Origin: Phaeosaccion multiseriatum
Lineage: Eukaryota; Ochrophyta, other classes
Direction of reading: 5' to 3'
DNA: 64,000 nt
Assembly: GCA_965112735.1 (NCBI GenBank)
Contig: OZ218952.1
Span: forward strand, 1,674,001 to 1,738,000
Part shown: positions 46,357 through 57,800 of the stretch, piece by piece
Position numbering within the stretch: position 1 is the stretch's first letter
Layout of the letters: every line of letters begins with the position of its first letter
Notes under the pieces: generated by a model
What the model saw: only the letters and a program-made list of their open reading frames with translations
The model's database searches: none
Told to the model about the DNA's origin: nothing
Position numbers and translations under genes: made by a program

Positions 46357-49300
46357 GCTATTGGAGTTCAAGTCGAAGTTGTTGTATTCGTCCCCTCGCT
46401 CCCCCCTCTCCTCTGCCTCTCGGAGCTGCTGCTCCACCGACAAGGTTGCGCCTTGAAAGTCGCGCAGCAGATCCGATACCTCCATCTGTGAGAGTAGTGT
46501 AAGCCGGTCTACCAACTGGTGAGCCGCCTTGTTGTGCTTGTTCACGGCGGAGAGCGGCGCCCATTCGTGTGCCTGCAGGGCGAAGCGGGCAGCTGCGACG
46601 GGGGTGCGTGGTTGTTGCTGTTGTTGTCCCCTCTGCGCCTGCCCCAGCCCACGCCCCTGCGAGGAGGCTCCTCCTCCTCCTCCTCCTCCTCCTCTTCCTC
46701 CTCCTGCTTCTCCTCCTCCTCCTCCTCCTCCTCCTCCTTCTCCTCCTCCTCCCCCTCCTCCTTCTCCTACTTCTCCCCCTCCTTCTCCTCCTCCCCCTCC
46801 TCCCCCTCCCCCTCCTTCTTCTCCTCCTCCCCCTCCGTTGCTGCTGCTCATGACTCCGACGAAGTAAGTGCCGAGCTTGTACCCCGCGTGGTGGGGCTCG
46901 ACAGAGACCTTATCGAGGCGCTCGAAGGACGTGCTGCGCCAGCCGTGGTCGACGAGGGAGGGGAGCGTCTCGTGGGCCACGAATAGATCAGGATCCCCCT
47001 GTTGTTGTTGGTGTTGGTGTTGTTGTTGTTGGGGTTGTGGTGGTGGGGGAGAAAGAGAAGTGAGGGAGAGAGGGAGGGGGAGAGAGGGAGGGGGAGAGAG
47101 GGAGTAGAGAGAGGAGGGGGGGGGGGGAAGGTGGCAACCCCCGAAGGCGTAGCGAAGGACGTGAGGCAAGAGGGTCCAAAGAGGGAGGCACAACTCATTC
47201 ACTCACTCAGTCACTCAATCACCCACCTACCCACCCACCCACTCACCTCCTCACTCACTCACTTGCTCACTCACTCACTCACTCACTCACTCACTCACTC
47301 ACTCACTCACCCACCCACTCACTCACTCTCTCACTCACTCACTCACTCACTCACTCACTCACTCACTCACTCACTCACTCACTCACTCACTCACTCACTC
47401 ACTCACTCACTCACTCACTCACTCACTCACTCACTCACTCACTCACTCACTCACTCACTCACTCACTTACATATTTCCTCACTTACTCACCCACCCACTC
47501 CCTCACCCACTCACCCACTCACCCACTCACCCACCTACTCACTCACCCCCTCCCTCCCTCTCTCCCTGCCTCCCTCCCTCCCTCCTCCCTCTCTCCCTCG
47601 TTACTTGACTCGCTCCACCCCCCCCCTCCTCCCCTCCCTCCCCCCCTCCACCCCTCCCCCCCTCCACCCCTCCCTCCCTCCCTCTCCCTCCCTCCCTCCC
47701 TCCCTCTCCCTCCCTCCCTCCCTCCCTCCCTCCCTTCCTCCCTCCCTCACCTGCAACGCCTCGAGAGTAATCTCCACGGAAGTACCGGGCTTGGTGATGG
47801 TGAAGGAGAAGTAGGCCCAGCCCCGGGGGCCGCACCGTCCGTCGATCCGCACACCAAAGGCCAAAGGAGTGACCGTAGAACCGGGGGTGGGGGAGGACAC
47901 GGAGTTACTCGCACTCAGCTCTGAGTCGTTGTTGTTGCTGTTGTTGCTGCCGCTGCCTAGGCTGGCGGTACCGTCAGCGGTGGCAGGCGTCGCCTTGCTG
48001 AGCTCGAGCTTCCGTTGGGCCACTGTTTCGATCGATTACGTTTGAGACACAGGGAGGGAGGGAGGAGGAGAGGGCAGGGGAGGAGAGGGGAGGGGAGGGG
48101 AAGGAGAGGGAGGGGAGGGGCAGAGGGCAATGAAACTGTTCAGGCTCATCGTAGTCATGATCATCATGATCATCATCATCTCTCTCCTCTCCTCCCTTCT
48201 CCCTTCTCCTCCCCCTTCCCCTGCCCCGGCATATCACCAACTCACGTGCTTTGGCTTGCCCCGCGATGGCATCCGGTGGGGTCGCCTTGCTATGTACCGC
48301 CCTCCCCTGCTCCTGAATCAGCGCCGCCAGACTGCCCATATACTTGCGCCAATCCACGTCCTCCGTCATGACCATAGGGAAGAACTCGGCTGGATCCAGA
48401 GACGTCTTGAGTAAGTCATTGAGATCCTTGGGACGGGCTTTGTCCACGAGCCCACTTATCCACCGCTCCTCCTCGGCCTCCCCTACCGAGAGGACACTGG
48501 AGGTGTCAGATCGAGCTGTTTCTGGCCCCTCTTCTCCTGCTTCTTGTTCTTGTTCTTGTTCTTGTTGTTCTTCTTCTTCTCCTCCTCTTCCTCCTCCTCC
48601 TCCTCCTCCGGCCCCGCCTAGCATACCCCCCCCGCCCGCCGCTACGACTGCCGCATCCCTCTCCTCCTGCGGCACGCCAAAGTCTTGCGGGCGGTGGTAC
48701 GGATCAAAGTCCAGGCGACACTCATCGGCAAACTTGAGCTGATTAAGCAAGTGTCCCGTGTCCACATCCACCTCCGCCGAGCTCTTGATCTTCCACAGAC
48801 AAGGGAAGACAGGGTTTCCAAACTCGTCCACCTCGAACATCATGCCCTTTCTTTTCCTCTTCTCCTCCGCCTCCCTCTCCGATGGCGGTGCCGGAGGCGG
48901 TTCGTTCCACATGTCATTCACAAGCCTCGACAGCTTCTCCTCCGCTGCCATGCCCTCCCGCGCGTTTTGCTCTCGCCTCTCTTGTTCCGCCATCTCCTCT
49001 GCCAGGGCCTCCTCTCTCCTGGCGAGCTCCTCCTCCCTCTCCTGCAGCAAGCAGAGGAAGCGTCTCTCCTGCAGCACCTCCTCCACATCTTTGTCTTCCT
49101 CGGTCATGAGCGCCGTTTCGTACAGTTCCTTCTCGTGCAATTCATCCCTTCGCTTGCGCTCCTCCTCCCGCCGTTGCTTCAACACCTCATCCTCGAGTCT
49201 TCTCCTCTCCTCGGCCTCTTTCCTTCTCTCCTCCTCCTCCTCCAAACGGAGCCGCTCCGCCTCGTCCTCCGCGATCCTCCGCTCTCTCTCCTTCTGCTCC

Positions 49301-50964
49301 CGTAAGGCTGCCACCCTCTGTCTCGCGGCCTCCTCCTCCGCCGCCCGCCGCTTGCTCTCCTCCTCCGCAAGTCGTTTCGCCTTCTGCTCCTCAAGCTTCT
49401 TCTTGCGATCTTCGAGTTCGAGCCGCTTGGCTTCCATTGCCTCTTCCCGCTCCCTAAGCTCTCTGTTGGCGAGTGGGGGATGCCCACAAGCCAGAGCCCG
49501 ATGGAGAGAGCGCAAGCGGAGTGAATCAAAAGTCAAAGCGTCAAAGGCTGGAGTGAATCAAAAGTCAAAGCGTCAAAGGCTGGAGTGAATCAAAAGTCAA
49601 AGCGTCAAAGGCTGGAGTGAATCAAAAGTCAAAGCGTCAAAGGCTGGAGTGAATCAAAAGTCAAAGCGTCAAAGGCTGGAGTGAATCAAAAGTCAAAGCG
49701 TCAAAGGTTCGAATAGCAAGTGGGCACTTGTCTTTAGCGCTAGTGGGTTGGGTGTGCGTGTGTGTGTGAATGTGTGTGTAGGGGTGCGTGTGCGTGTGCG
49801 TGTGCATGTGAGTGTGTGAAAGCGTGCGTGTATGCGGTGGGTGGATGCCGCCCAACACATTTGATCCAACTAGTTTGGTTGAGTCCCTCTCCCTCTCCCT
49901 CCCTCCCTTTCCTCCTTCCGACCTAACCTCCCTCCCTCCCTCCCTCCCTCCCTCCCTCCCTCCCTCCCTCCCTCCCTCCCTCCCTCCCTCCCTCCCTCCC
50001 TCCCTCCCTCCCTCCCTCCCTCCCTCCCTCCCTCCCTCCCTCCCTCCCTCCCTCCCTCCCTCCCTCCCTCCCTCCCTCCCTCCCTCCCTCCCTCCCTCCC
50101 TCCCTCCCTCCCTCCCTCCCTCCCTCCCTCCCTCCCTCCCTCCCTCCCTCCCTCCCTCCCTCCCTCCCTCCCTCCCTCCCTCCCTCCCTCCCTCCCTCCC
50201 TCCCTCCCTCCCTCCCTCCCTCCCTCCCTCCCTCCCTCCCTCCCTCCCTCCCTCCCTCCCTCCCTCCCTCCCTCCCTCCCTCCCTCCCTCCCTCCCTCCC
50301 TTCCTCCCTCCCTCCCTCCCTCCCTCCTTCCCTCAACACACCTCTTCCTCTTCTCCTCCCCTTCTCGAAGCTCCTCCTCAGCCGCCAGTCGAGCCGCTTC
50401 CTCCGCCTCCCTCTCGGCTCGGTTCCGCTCCTGCTCCTCGTTGATGAGACTGTGCATATCCGATTGCGTTTGGTTCCTCTTGAGTTTCTGCTGCATCAAC
50501 ATCCGCTGCAGTTTGGCCTCCTGCTGCTCCTGCTTGCTGCTCGTTTGGGGCCTCTTATCCTCTTCCCCTCCTTTATCACCGCCCTCGGCCTCTTCCCAAG
50601 CGACTCCACGCTTCTTCTTCTTCTTCGCCACTGTCTTGATCGCTCGCTTCGAAGGCTGGCGGGCGAGCTTGGGAGCGGAAGCCTCTCCCTCGTTGCTCTT
50701 CTGCTTCTTGTTCTCCCCTTCCTCCTGCTCCTCCCCCTCTCCCTTCTCTCCTTTGTGGGTGGCCGTAGCGTTCCCCTCTTCGTCCTCGTGCATGACTCTG
50801 CTCCCATTCTTTCCGGAGCCTCTCCGCAGGAAAGCTGAGCCTGAAGAACAGATCAGCAGCGGCAACAGCAGCAGCAGCAGCAACAGTAGTAGCCGCAGTA
50901 GTAGTAGCAATTGCAGCATCGGCAGCACGAACAACAGGGAGAGTCGGTGAGCGATTTCCAGCAT
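45178..50964 (-). CDS. Secretory-leader coiled-coil protein with PPC-like beta domain
   Basis: Exons (minus): 50964-50342, 49462-48246, 48022-47751, 46998-45178; phases close, about 1310 residues. The N terminus MLEIAHRLSLLFVLPMLQ leads a Leu-rich signal/anchor, ending CSSGSAFLRR; the SAF context could be a plastid bipartite leader, though the acidic sequence after it is not typical of a transit peptide. A long charged coiled coil follows (EERNRAEREAEEAARLA, RKKKLEEQKAKRLAEEESKR and onward). The middle has a conserved-looking segment (MMFEVDEFGNPVFPCLWKIK, LKFADECRLDFDPYHRPQDF, FFPMVMTEDVDWRKYMGSL). A beta domain then spans exons 3 and 4: GWAYFSFTITKPGTSVEITL, GDPDLFVA, GWRSTSF and GTYFVGV, the pattern of bacterial pre-peptidase C-terminal (PPC) domains. 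The rest is Gly/Asn/Gln filler. Function unknown. Confidence 0.72.
47195..47745 (+). repeat. ACTC then TCCC tracts in intron 3 of the coiled-coil/PPC gene
   Basis: ACTC units occupy about 47195-47545 and TCCC-type units about 47548-47745. In gene sense the TCCC part reads GGGA and begins immediately at the donor (CAG, then GTGAGGGAGGGAGGG). Confidence 0.93.
49520..49710 (+). repeat. 32-bp tandem repeat, about six copies
   Basis: The unit begins GTGAATCAAAAGTCAAAGCG and continues TCAAAGGCTGGA. Copies are identical across about 190 bp within intron 1 of the coiled-coil/PPC gene, close to its acceptor side. Confidence 0.95.
49926..50330 (+). repeat. TCCC tract, ~405 bp, intron 1 of the coiled-coil/PPC gene
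   Basis: About 100 uninterrupted TCCC units. In gene sense it is (GGGA)n starting just after the donor GTGTGTTGAGGGAAGG. Confidence 0.97.
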
Positions 50965-51483
50965 TAACAGGTAGGTAGGAAGGTACACAAGGAGGTAGGT
51001 AGGTTCATAAGGATGTAGGTAGGCAAGTAGGTAGGTGGGTAGGTAAGTGAGAGGAAGACAGAGGGAGAAAGGTAGGTAGGTAGGTAGGTAGGTAGGTAGG
51101 TAGGAAGGTAGGTGGATTTGTAGGTATGTATGTAGGTAGGTAAGTAGGTAGGTAGAAGAAGGGGGAAGGAGGAAGGTAGTTAGGTAGGTAGGTAGGTGGG
51201 TAGGTAGGTAGGTAAGTAGGTAGGTAGGTAGGTAGGTGGGTGGGTAGGTAGGTAGGAAGGTAGGCAGGGAGGTAGGGAGGTAGGTAGGTGGGTAGGAAGG
51301 GACGAGGTACATACGAGCGAGAGTCGCAAAGCATGAGGCATGTACAATACAGTATACCCCTCCACCGCCTCCCAACACTCACCACTCCCACCCCATCCAC
51401 TGCCATCCCATCTCATCCCTTCCACTGCCATCCCACCCCCTCCCAACACTCACCACTCCCACCCCATTCACTGCCATCCCATC
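50965..51483. repeat. TAGG tract and start of a 70-bp tandem repeat between two minus-strand genes
   Basis: TAGG/GTAG units fill about 50970-51300, upstream of the coiled-coil/PPC gene start. From about 51369 a unit of about 70-72 bp (starting CTCCCAACACTCACCACTCC) repeats three times to about 51580, overlapping the 3' end of the next gene. Confidence 0.9.
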
Positions 51484-51931
51484 TCATCCCTTCCACTGCC
51501 ATCCCACCCCCTCCCAACACTCACCACTCCCACCCCATTCACTGCCATCCCATCTCATCCCTTCCACTGCCATCCCAACGCCGTCCCACCCTTCCTTACC
51601 TCTACGGGAAAGCCCCTCGAAGGACCCGCGCCTCGAGCGAGAAGCACGGCGGCACGCCAGACACGACGGGGAAGGCGCAGAAGCAGATGCAGAACAAGTA
51701 CACATGAACGAAGAAGAACAAGAAGGAGAAGGAGAAGAAGAAGATGATGAAGAGGAAGGAACAATGGGGAGTCGCCGCTGACTGGTCTGAGCACGCGTGA
51801 GGGTGAAAACACTCTTGGAGGTCACGGTAGGGAGGTCCGGCCCGGCGAAGTAGTGTGATGTGAGAAAGCCTGTGCTCTCGAGGCTGGGGTCGCTTCGCAC
51901 CGCATAGGTCTGCAGCGTTTGCTGCTGCTGG

Positions 51932-51972
<41 letters not shown>

Positions 51973-52286
51973 GTGTTGCTGTGGACGCGGGACTCTGCCG
52001 CAAGTCGGAGTGGCGGTAGCGGCACCTTGCCTGCTGAAGGTGCGCGTTTGCAGGGGATTCACAGGGGTTCCGTCATCGAGATTCACGTTCGCGACCCACT
52101 CTCCCCCTCCCAGGGACGAGCCTTGCTGCTGCCTCACCAATGGCTGTCCTTGCTGTCCTTGTTGGTCATGCTCATAGCGGCGGCGCCCTCCTTGGGCTGA
52201 CGACGACAACAGATTGGAAGAGCTCAAGCTGGGGGAGAGAAGCTTGCTATTGCCGCTCTTTCTGACTCTGCCACCATCGCCACCAC

Positions 52287-52319
<33 letters not shown>

Positions 52320-54818
52320 GCTGCGCCCCCAACACCTCCGCAGCGGTGAAGAAGTCGGTCTCGGACAGCCCGGAGGGCCCTCGCCCCATCCTCCCCCTGC
52401 TGCCGCCGCCCCTGCTGCCGCCGCCCCTGCTGCCGACGGTATTGCGTAGCGCATCACTGTCCGTGATGGAGGGAGCAAAGAACCCTGTGATATCCCCCCA
52501 ATCGGCACTGCCACCCCCCACCACCGTGCCACTCAAGAAAGAAGAGGCTGTATCACCAAATGCTGCAGTTGTTGCCGCCGCCCCTCCCCCTCTGAACCGT
52601 TCCTTGCAAGCCTCACACACGCAATCCCTCGGTGCTGTACTCGGAGCGGAATGGTCTCTGTGCATCATGCGATGTAGTCCTCCTGCCCCTCCTCCTGTGG
52701 CCCTGTCCGGCCCCGCGGAGTGGAGCGGTCTCCGAGCCGGCTTGGTCACGGTCAAGGCCCCAGCCGCTGCCCCCCATTCGGGTGTGTCGACGTAGTGACA
52801 TGTCCGAGAGTCCCACATGTGAGACACACCGTCTCCCACCGTGGCACCTCCTCCTCCTCCTCCTCCTCCTCCTCCTCCTCCTCCTCCTCCTCCTCCTCCT
52901 CCTCCTCCTCCTCCTCCTCCTCCTCCTCCTCCTCCTCCTCCTCCTCCTCCTCCTCCTCCTCCTCCTCCTCCTCCTCCTCCTCCTCCTCCTCCTTCTCCTC
53001 CTGCTCCTCCTCCTCCTGCTCCTCCTCCTCCTCCTCCTCCTCCTCCTCCTCCTCCTCCTCCTCCTCCTCCTCCTCCTCCTCCTCCTCCTCCTCCTCCTCC
53101 TCCTCCTCCTCCTCCTCCTCCTTCCCCTTCTCCTCCTCCTCCTCCTCCTCCTCCTCCTCCTCCTCCTCCTCCTCCTCCTCCTCCTTCCCCTTCTCCTCCT
53201 CCTCCTCCTCCTCCTCCTCCTCCTCCTCCCATTCTGAGGATGGCCATACCCGAAGTGGAGCTTAATTGCTTCAAGTCCATCCAACTCATCCTCTCGCCCT
53301 CCGACCAGCACATGTCTTCGCCTCTTTGGTGACAATCTTCTCCTACCCCACTTCCCCACATCACCCTGGCCTCGGTAGCAGCTCCTCCTCCTCCTCCTCC
53401 TCCTCCTCCTCCTCTGGAGTAAGCAGTCTCGAGGTACTGCAGCAACGCCGTCCACTGTACGCTGTCCGCCCCTCTGAGTTGCGTGCGAATGGTGGCAGGC
53501 ATGTCACGGAGGTTCGGCACCGCCCCGCCCATGAGCGTTTCAAAGTAGAGCACAATCCAAAAGTCGAGGTAGCACACGGTCAGGTCCAAAGGGTCGATGA
53601 AACGGTTCACCAGGGCCTCCAGCACCCCCTCTAGGCCCTTGGGCAGCCTCAACTGCACCACTCTGGTGTCGGTGCTAGGACTCAGGGGTGTCACCACTGC
53701 TGCCAGCCCACTCCCGCCACCACCACCACCACCACCACCACCACCACCGCCGCCGCCGCCGCCGTCGGTCTCCGCCTGCTGCTGCTGCTGCACCACCCGC
53801 CGTGCCAGCCCCAGCCTTGGCCAAACTCTCCCGCAATGAAGCGCCAGACAGGACTCAAAGTCTCGCACTTCGAGAGAGCCGGTGCGTTGCTCGTCGGCCG
53901 CGATGAAACTGTCAAGGAGGGGGCGGAGAGAGCGCAAACCGGCCAAGAAGCGGGCCTCCTGGGCACGGCTCTGGGCGCCCTCCCCCTCCTCCTTCTCCTC
54001 ATGGTCTTTCCTCTTCTTGTCGGAGGCCGCGCTACTAGCACTGCGACTTTTTCTTCTTCTTGTTGTTCTTCTTCTTCCTGTTCCGTCGCCATCGTCCGGT
54101 GGCTCTGTTGGTGTCGTCGTCGTCTCCTCCACCCCGTCGCACACAGTCACACGGGTGAGGCCCCGCATCGTCTTGCTGTGCATCACTTGGCGCCTCTCCC
54201 TCTCGCGTGCTGCTGCCACTTCGCCACCCCCACTCTCTCCACCACCATAACCGCTCTTACTACTCTGGGTTCCTCCCTCCCCTTCCTCCTCTCCCTCCTC
54301 CTCCCCCTCGTCCTCCCTCTCTTCTTCTTCCTCCTCCTCCTCCTCCTCCTCCTCCTCCTCCTCCTCCTCCTCCTCCTCCTCCTCCTCCTGCTCCTCCTCC
54401 TCCTCTTCGAGAAGCTTGCTAATGTCTCTTGGCCTTGCCTTTATGAGTGTGTAGCCCCAAATAGCCTTGGGTCCAAAGAGTCGCTCTGAAGCATCCCTCT
54501 GAGCCATCTCCATGTCCCTGAATCTCCAAAGTACCCTCTCCAGCATGGAATCGAGGTCCACCATATCGTACATAGAGAGGCTCGACTTCACCCCCTTTCT
54601 CCCCATCGTCATCATCATCATCCCTCCTCCTCCTCCTCCTCCTCCTCCTCCTGCTGCTGCTGCTGCTGCTGCTGCTGTATCACCAACTGCTGTACGGGGT
54701 GGCAGGGCCAGCAATTCCTCCTCAATGTGTGCCGCAAAGACGGGAGAGAGCCTCCGACACGCCTCCTTGCAGCACAACGCCGCGTGTGCCCTCTGCACCA
54801 GGTGCGCGGGAACCCTCT

Positions 54819-54850
<32 letters not shown>

Positions 54851-57800
54851 TTGCTGCTACTACTGCCCCCCCCCCCCCCCCCGCTGCTGCTCCTCGACAT
54901 GCAGGAAGCCGAGCTGCACGATGCTGCTACGGAGCTGCAGCACGAGCCACTGCGCATACTCAGAAGCGGGCCGCTGTACCACCAACTGCTGGTCCTGACC
55001 CTGGCCCTGGCCCTGACCCTGCTGCTGCTCCTGTTCCCTCGGCTGCTCCTGCTGCTGCTCTCTCTTCTTTCCCACCTCCTTCTCCTCGTCTTCTTGCACT
55101 ACACTTCCGACGGCGGGGCTCTCCTCGCCGCCGAGCGCGAGCACAGGCATTGCGACATCCTCTATGAGCCCACTTATCGGCACACTGTCCACATGGCTCT
55201 TGCTCTCTCCGTCCTCCTCCTTCCCCTCTTCCTGCGGGAGAATATGCTGCTGCTGCTCCTGCTGCTCCTGGTGTTGTTGCTGCTCCTGCTCCTGCTCCTG
55301 CTCCTCCTCCTGCTGCTGCTGCTGCTGCTGCTGTTGTGTCGCCAACTGCTGCAGCCCCAGGAAGGCCGCAAAGGTCCTCAGCACGGGCTCCGAGCTGAGA
55401 TTGTGCAGCACGCCCTCCAACAAGTCAACAAGTCGCTCCTCTGCAAGCGCAAGCAGCCCATAGCGCCGAAGGAACAGGCGGTACGTGAAGGGCGCCAGCA
55501 GAAGGGAGGAGGTACAGCACCCCGGCCCCCCCCCTCCTGCTCCTCCTCCTCCTCCTCCTCCACCACCACCACCACCACCACCACCACCACCACCACCACC
55601 ACCACCACCACCTCCGAGGCCTTCTGCTGCCTTCCCTTTCTGATGCTGCTGCTTCCTCCTTCCTGCCCGCCCGTCCTCCTCTGTACGATGCTTGTGATAC
55701 AAGTCAAGTATGCTCCTTACGCACTCCACCGTCTCGAACAGATGCAACATAGTTCCCTCCCCCTCCACCCTCACACACCCCTCCACCGCAGCCCTCTCCT
55801 CCACCCACTGCCGCCCCTCCGCGCTCCACACCTGCTCGAAGCTGGCCGGCACAGATGGCAGCAACGCACGCAAGTTGGCTGTATGCACAAACGGGGGTGG
55901 CTGTGTGTCCAGCAAGGCGTGGCGGTCCTCCACCAGCCAAGGCGCCGTCGGAAAGTCCATGTTGAGAGACGGCCCCTCCACTGCCATCCCGCTGCCGTCC
56001 ACCGTAGCTGGACGATGGGACAGACGTAAGCGTTGACCTCCGTTCAGAGCTCCCCATCGCTGAGACAAAGTCGCCCCGAAGGCCCATGGCTGCTGCCGGC
56101 CTTGCTGCTGCTGGTGGCCTTGCTGCTCGTGTTGGTAGTCGCCGTCGTCGTCGTCATCATCATCGTCATCATCATCATCATCAGCATCAGCAGCAGCGGC
56201 ATCGTCGATGTCATGGCCAGCCCTCCTGCTGCCCGCCCCCCTCCTCTCCCTCCTCTTGGCGGGGGTGAGGCCGAGGCCCTCCTCAAGAATTCCAAAACAG
56301 TCCAAATCTTGGAGGCCCACCCGCAGCTTGACGGGCTCCCCCATGCTGTTGAAGGTGTGACGCACCCTCGTACTTTGCAGCTGGCGGTAGCGCCTCTTGC
56401 GCCGCCTCTGCCCGCCCCCCCGTCTCTGCTGCTGCGTGCCCTCATAGGCTGGGGCAGTGAGCGGGGGCACCGCACGCTCAGGCATTGCGCTATTAGGACT
56501 ACTCCAGCTACCTCGCTTGGTGGAGATGCTGCTCCGGCTGCTCATGTTGGTGCCGCTGTTCCTGCGGTAGTTACTGCCTCGACGTGGCGATTGACCACTC
56601 CGACCGGCAGAGAGGCCACCGCCTCCATCTCCATGTTGGGCTCCAATGATAGAGCCGTTTGCAGCAAGCAAAGGAGGCCCCGATATGAGAGCTCCACTGT
56701 CGGTGTTGCCCAAACTCAAACTCACACACGAAGAAGGGTGACGCGGGTCCTCGTCTTGCGCCAAAGCCAAGCTGACGGAGCTGCCTGCTGACAGCGGCCG
56801 GGAATCATCGTGCACTCCGCTTTCCTGCCTCGCTTGCTTCTCCTCCCTCTCTCCCCCCCCCACCTCCTCCTCCTCCCCCTCCTCCCTCACCGCCTCCTCC
56901 CCGTCAAAGCCCTGTCCCCGAAGTGTCTGTTGCCGCTCCTGCTGCTCGCGCGCTGCTTCCATTTGCTCCTGCTCTTGCCCCAGCACGGCAGCCACAACCA
57001 CGCACGCCTGATCCAGCGAAATGAGGTCTATTCGTGCTCCTGCTGCAGCTGGTACTGCTGCTGATGCTACTTCTCCTTTCTCACTCCTCTTGCCATCATC
57101 GGACAGGAAAATGCCATCATCGTCACCGCCCTCGTCCGCATTGGCCATCATTCGCAGAGCCGAAGTCAGCCGGTCGCTTCGTTTGCTCGCTTGGTGCGGA
57201 CATGCCGCTGGGATCCAGAGATTGAGCGCAGCCAAGAGCTGCGCTACCTGCACCACTTCCCCCCCCCCCCCCCCTTCTCTTCCCCCTCCTGCTCCTGCTC
57301 AGCTACGTGCTTCGCGTCTTGCCACTCCTCCTCGCCCGGACGCTCCTCTTCCTTGGCAGTGTGAGTCCTGCTCTCCTTCCCACCCTCCTTACCCTCGTCT
57401 TCCTCACCCCCCCCCCCACCTCCTCGCAGCAGCCTCAAGAAGGCAGGATCGTGTCGAAGGTCCACCGCCGAAACTGTGGGTGCGTGCTTAGCAGTGTGGG
57501 TACTCACTGACAGCTCCTCCTCCTCCTCCTGCTGCTGCTGCTGCTGTTGATCGTGTGAACTGTGGTAGACTTGCTGGCCTGAGCTCCTTAGGTTGAGCGA
57601 TTGAAGCGTGTCCACAGAGTACAGGCTGCTCACCAGGCTTCCCATGGGGTTGAAACTACTCTCCTCTTCTCCTTTTCCTTCTTCTCCTCCTCCTTCTTCT
57701 CCTCCTCCTCCTCCTCCTCCTCCTCCTCCTCCTCCTCCTCCTCCTCCTCCTCCTCCTCCTCCTCCTCCTCCTCCTCCTTCTCCTCCTCCTCCTCCTCCTC

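Noticed and set aside
48231-48246. TATCACCAACTCAC as another copy of the dispersed 15-base word
   Set aside because: It shares about 11 bases, but on the coding strand it is the splice donor (GTGAGTTGGTGATA) of the coiled-coil/PPC gene, so the similarity may be chance.
54512-56029. Plus-strand 505-codon open frame opposite the WD40 gene
   Set aside because: It is a shadow of the minus-strand coding sequence: its content is Leu/Pro runs complementary to Gln/Gly codons, with no independent domain.
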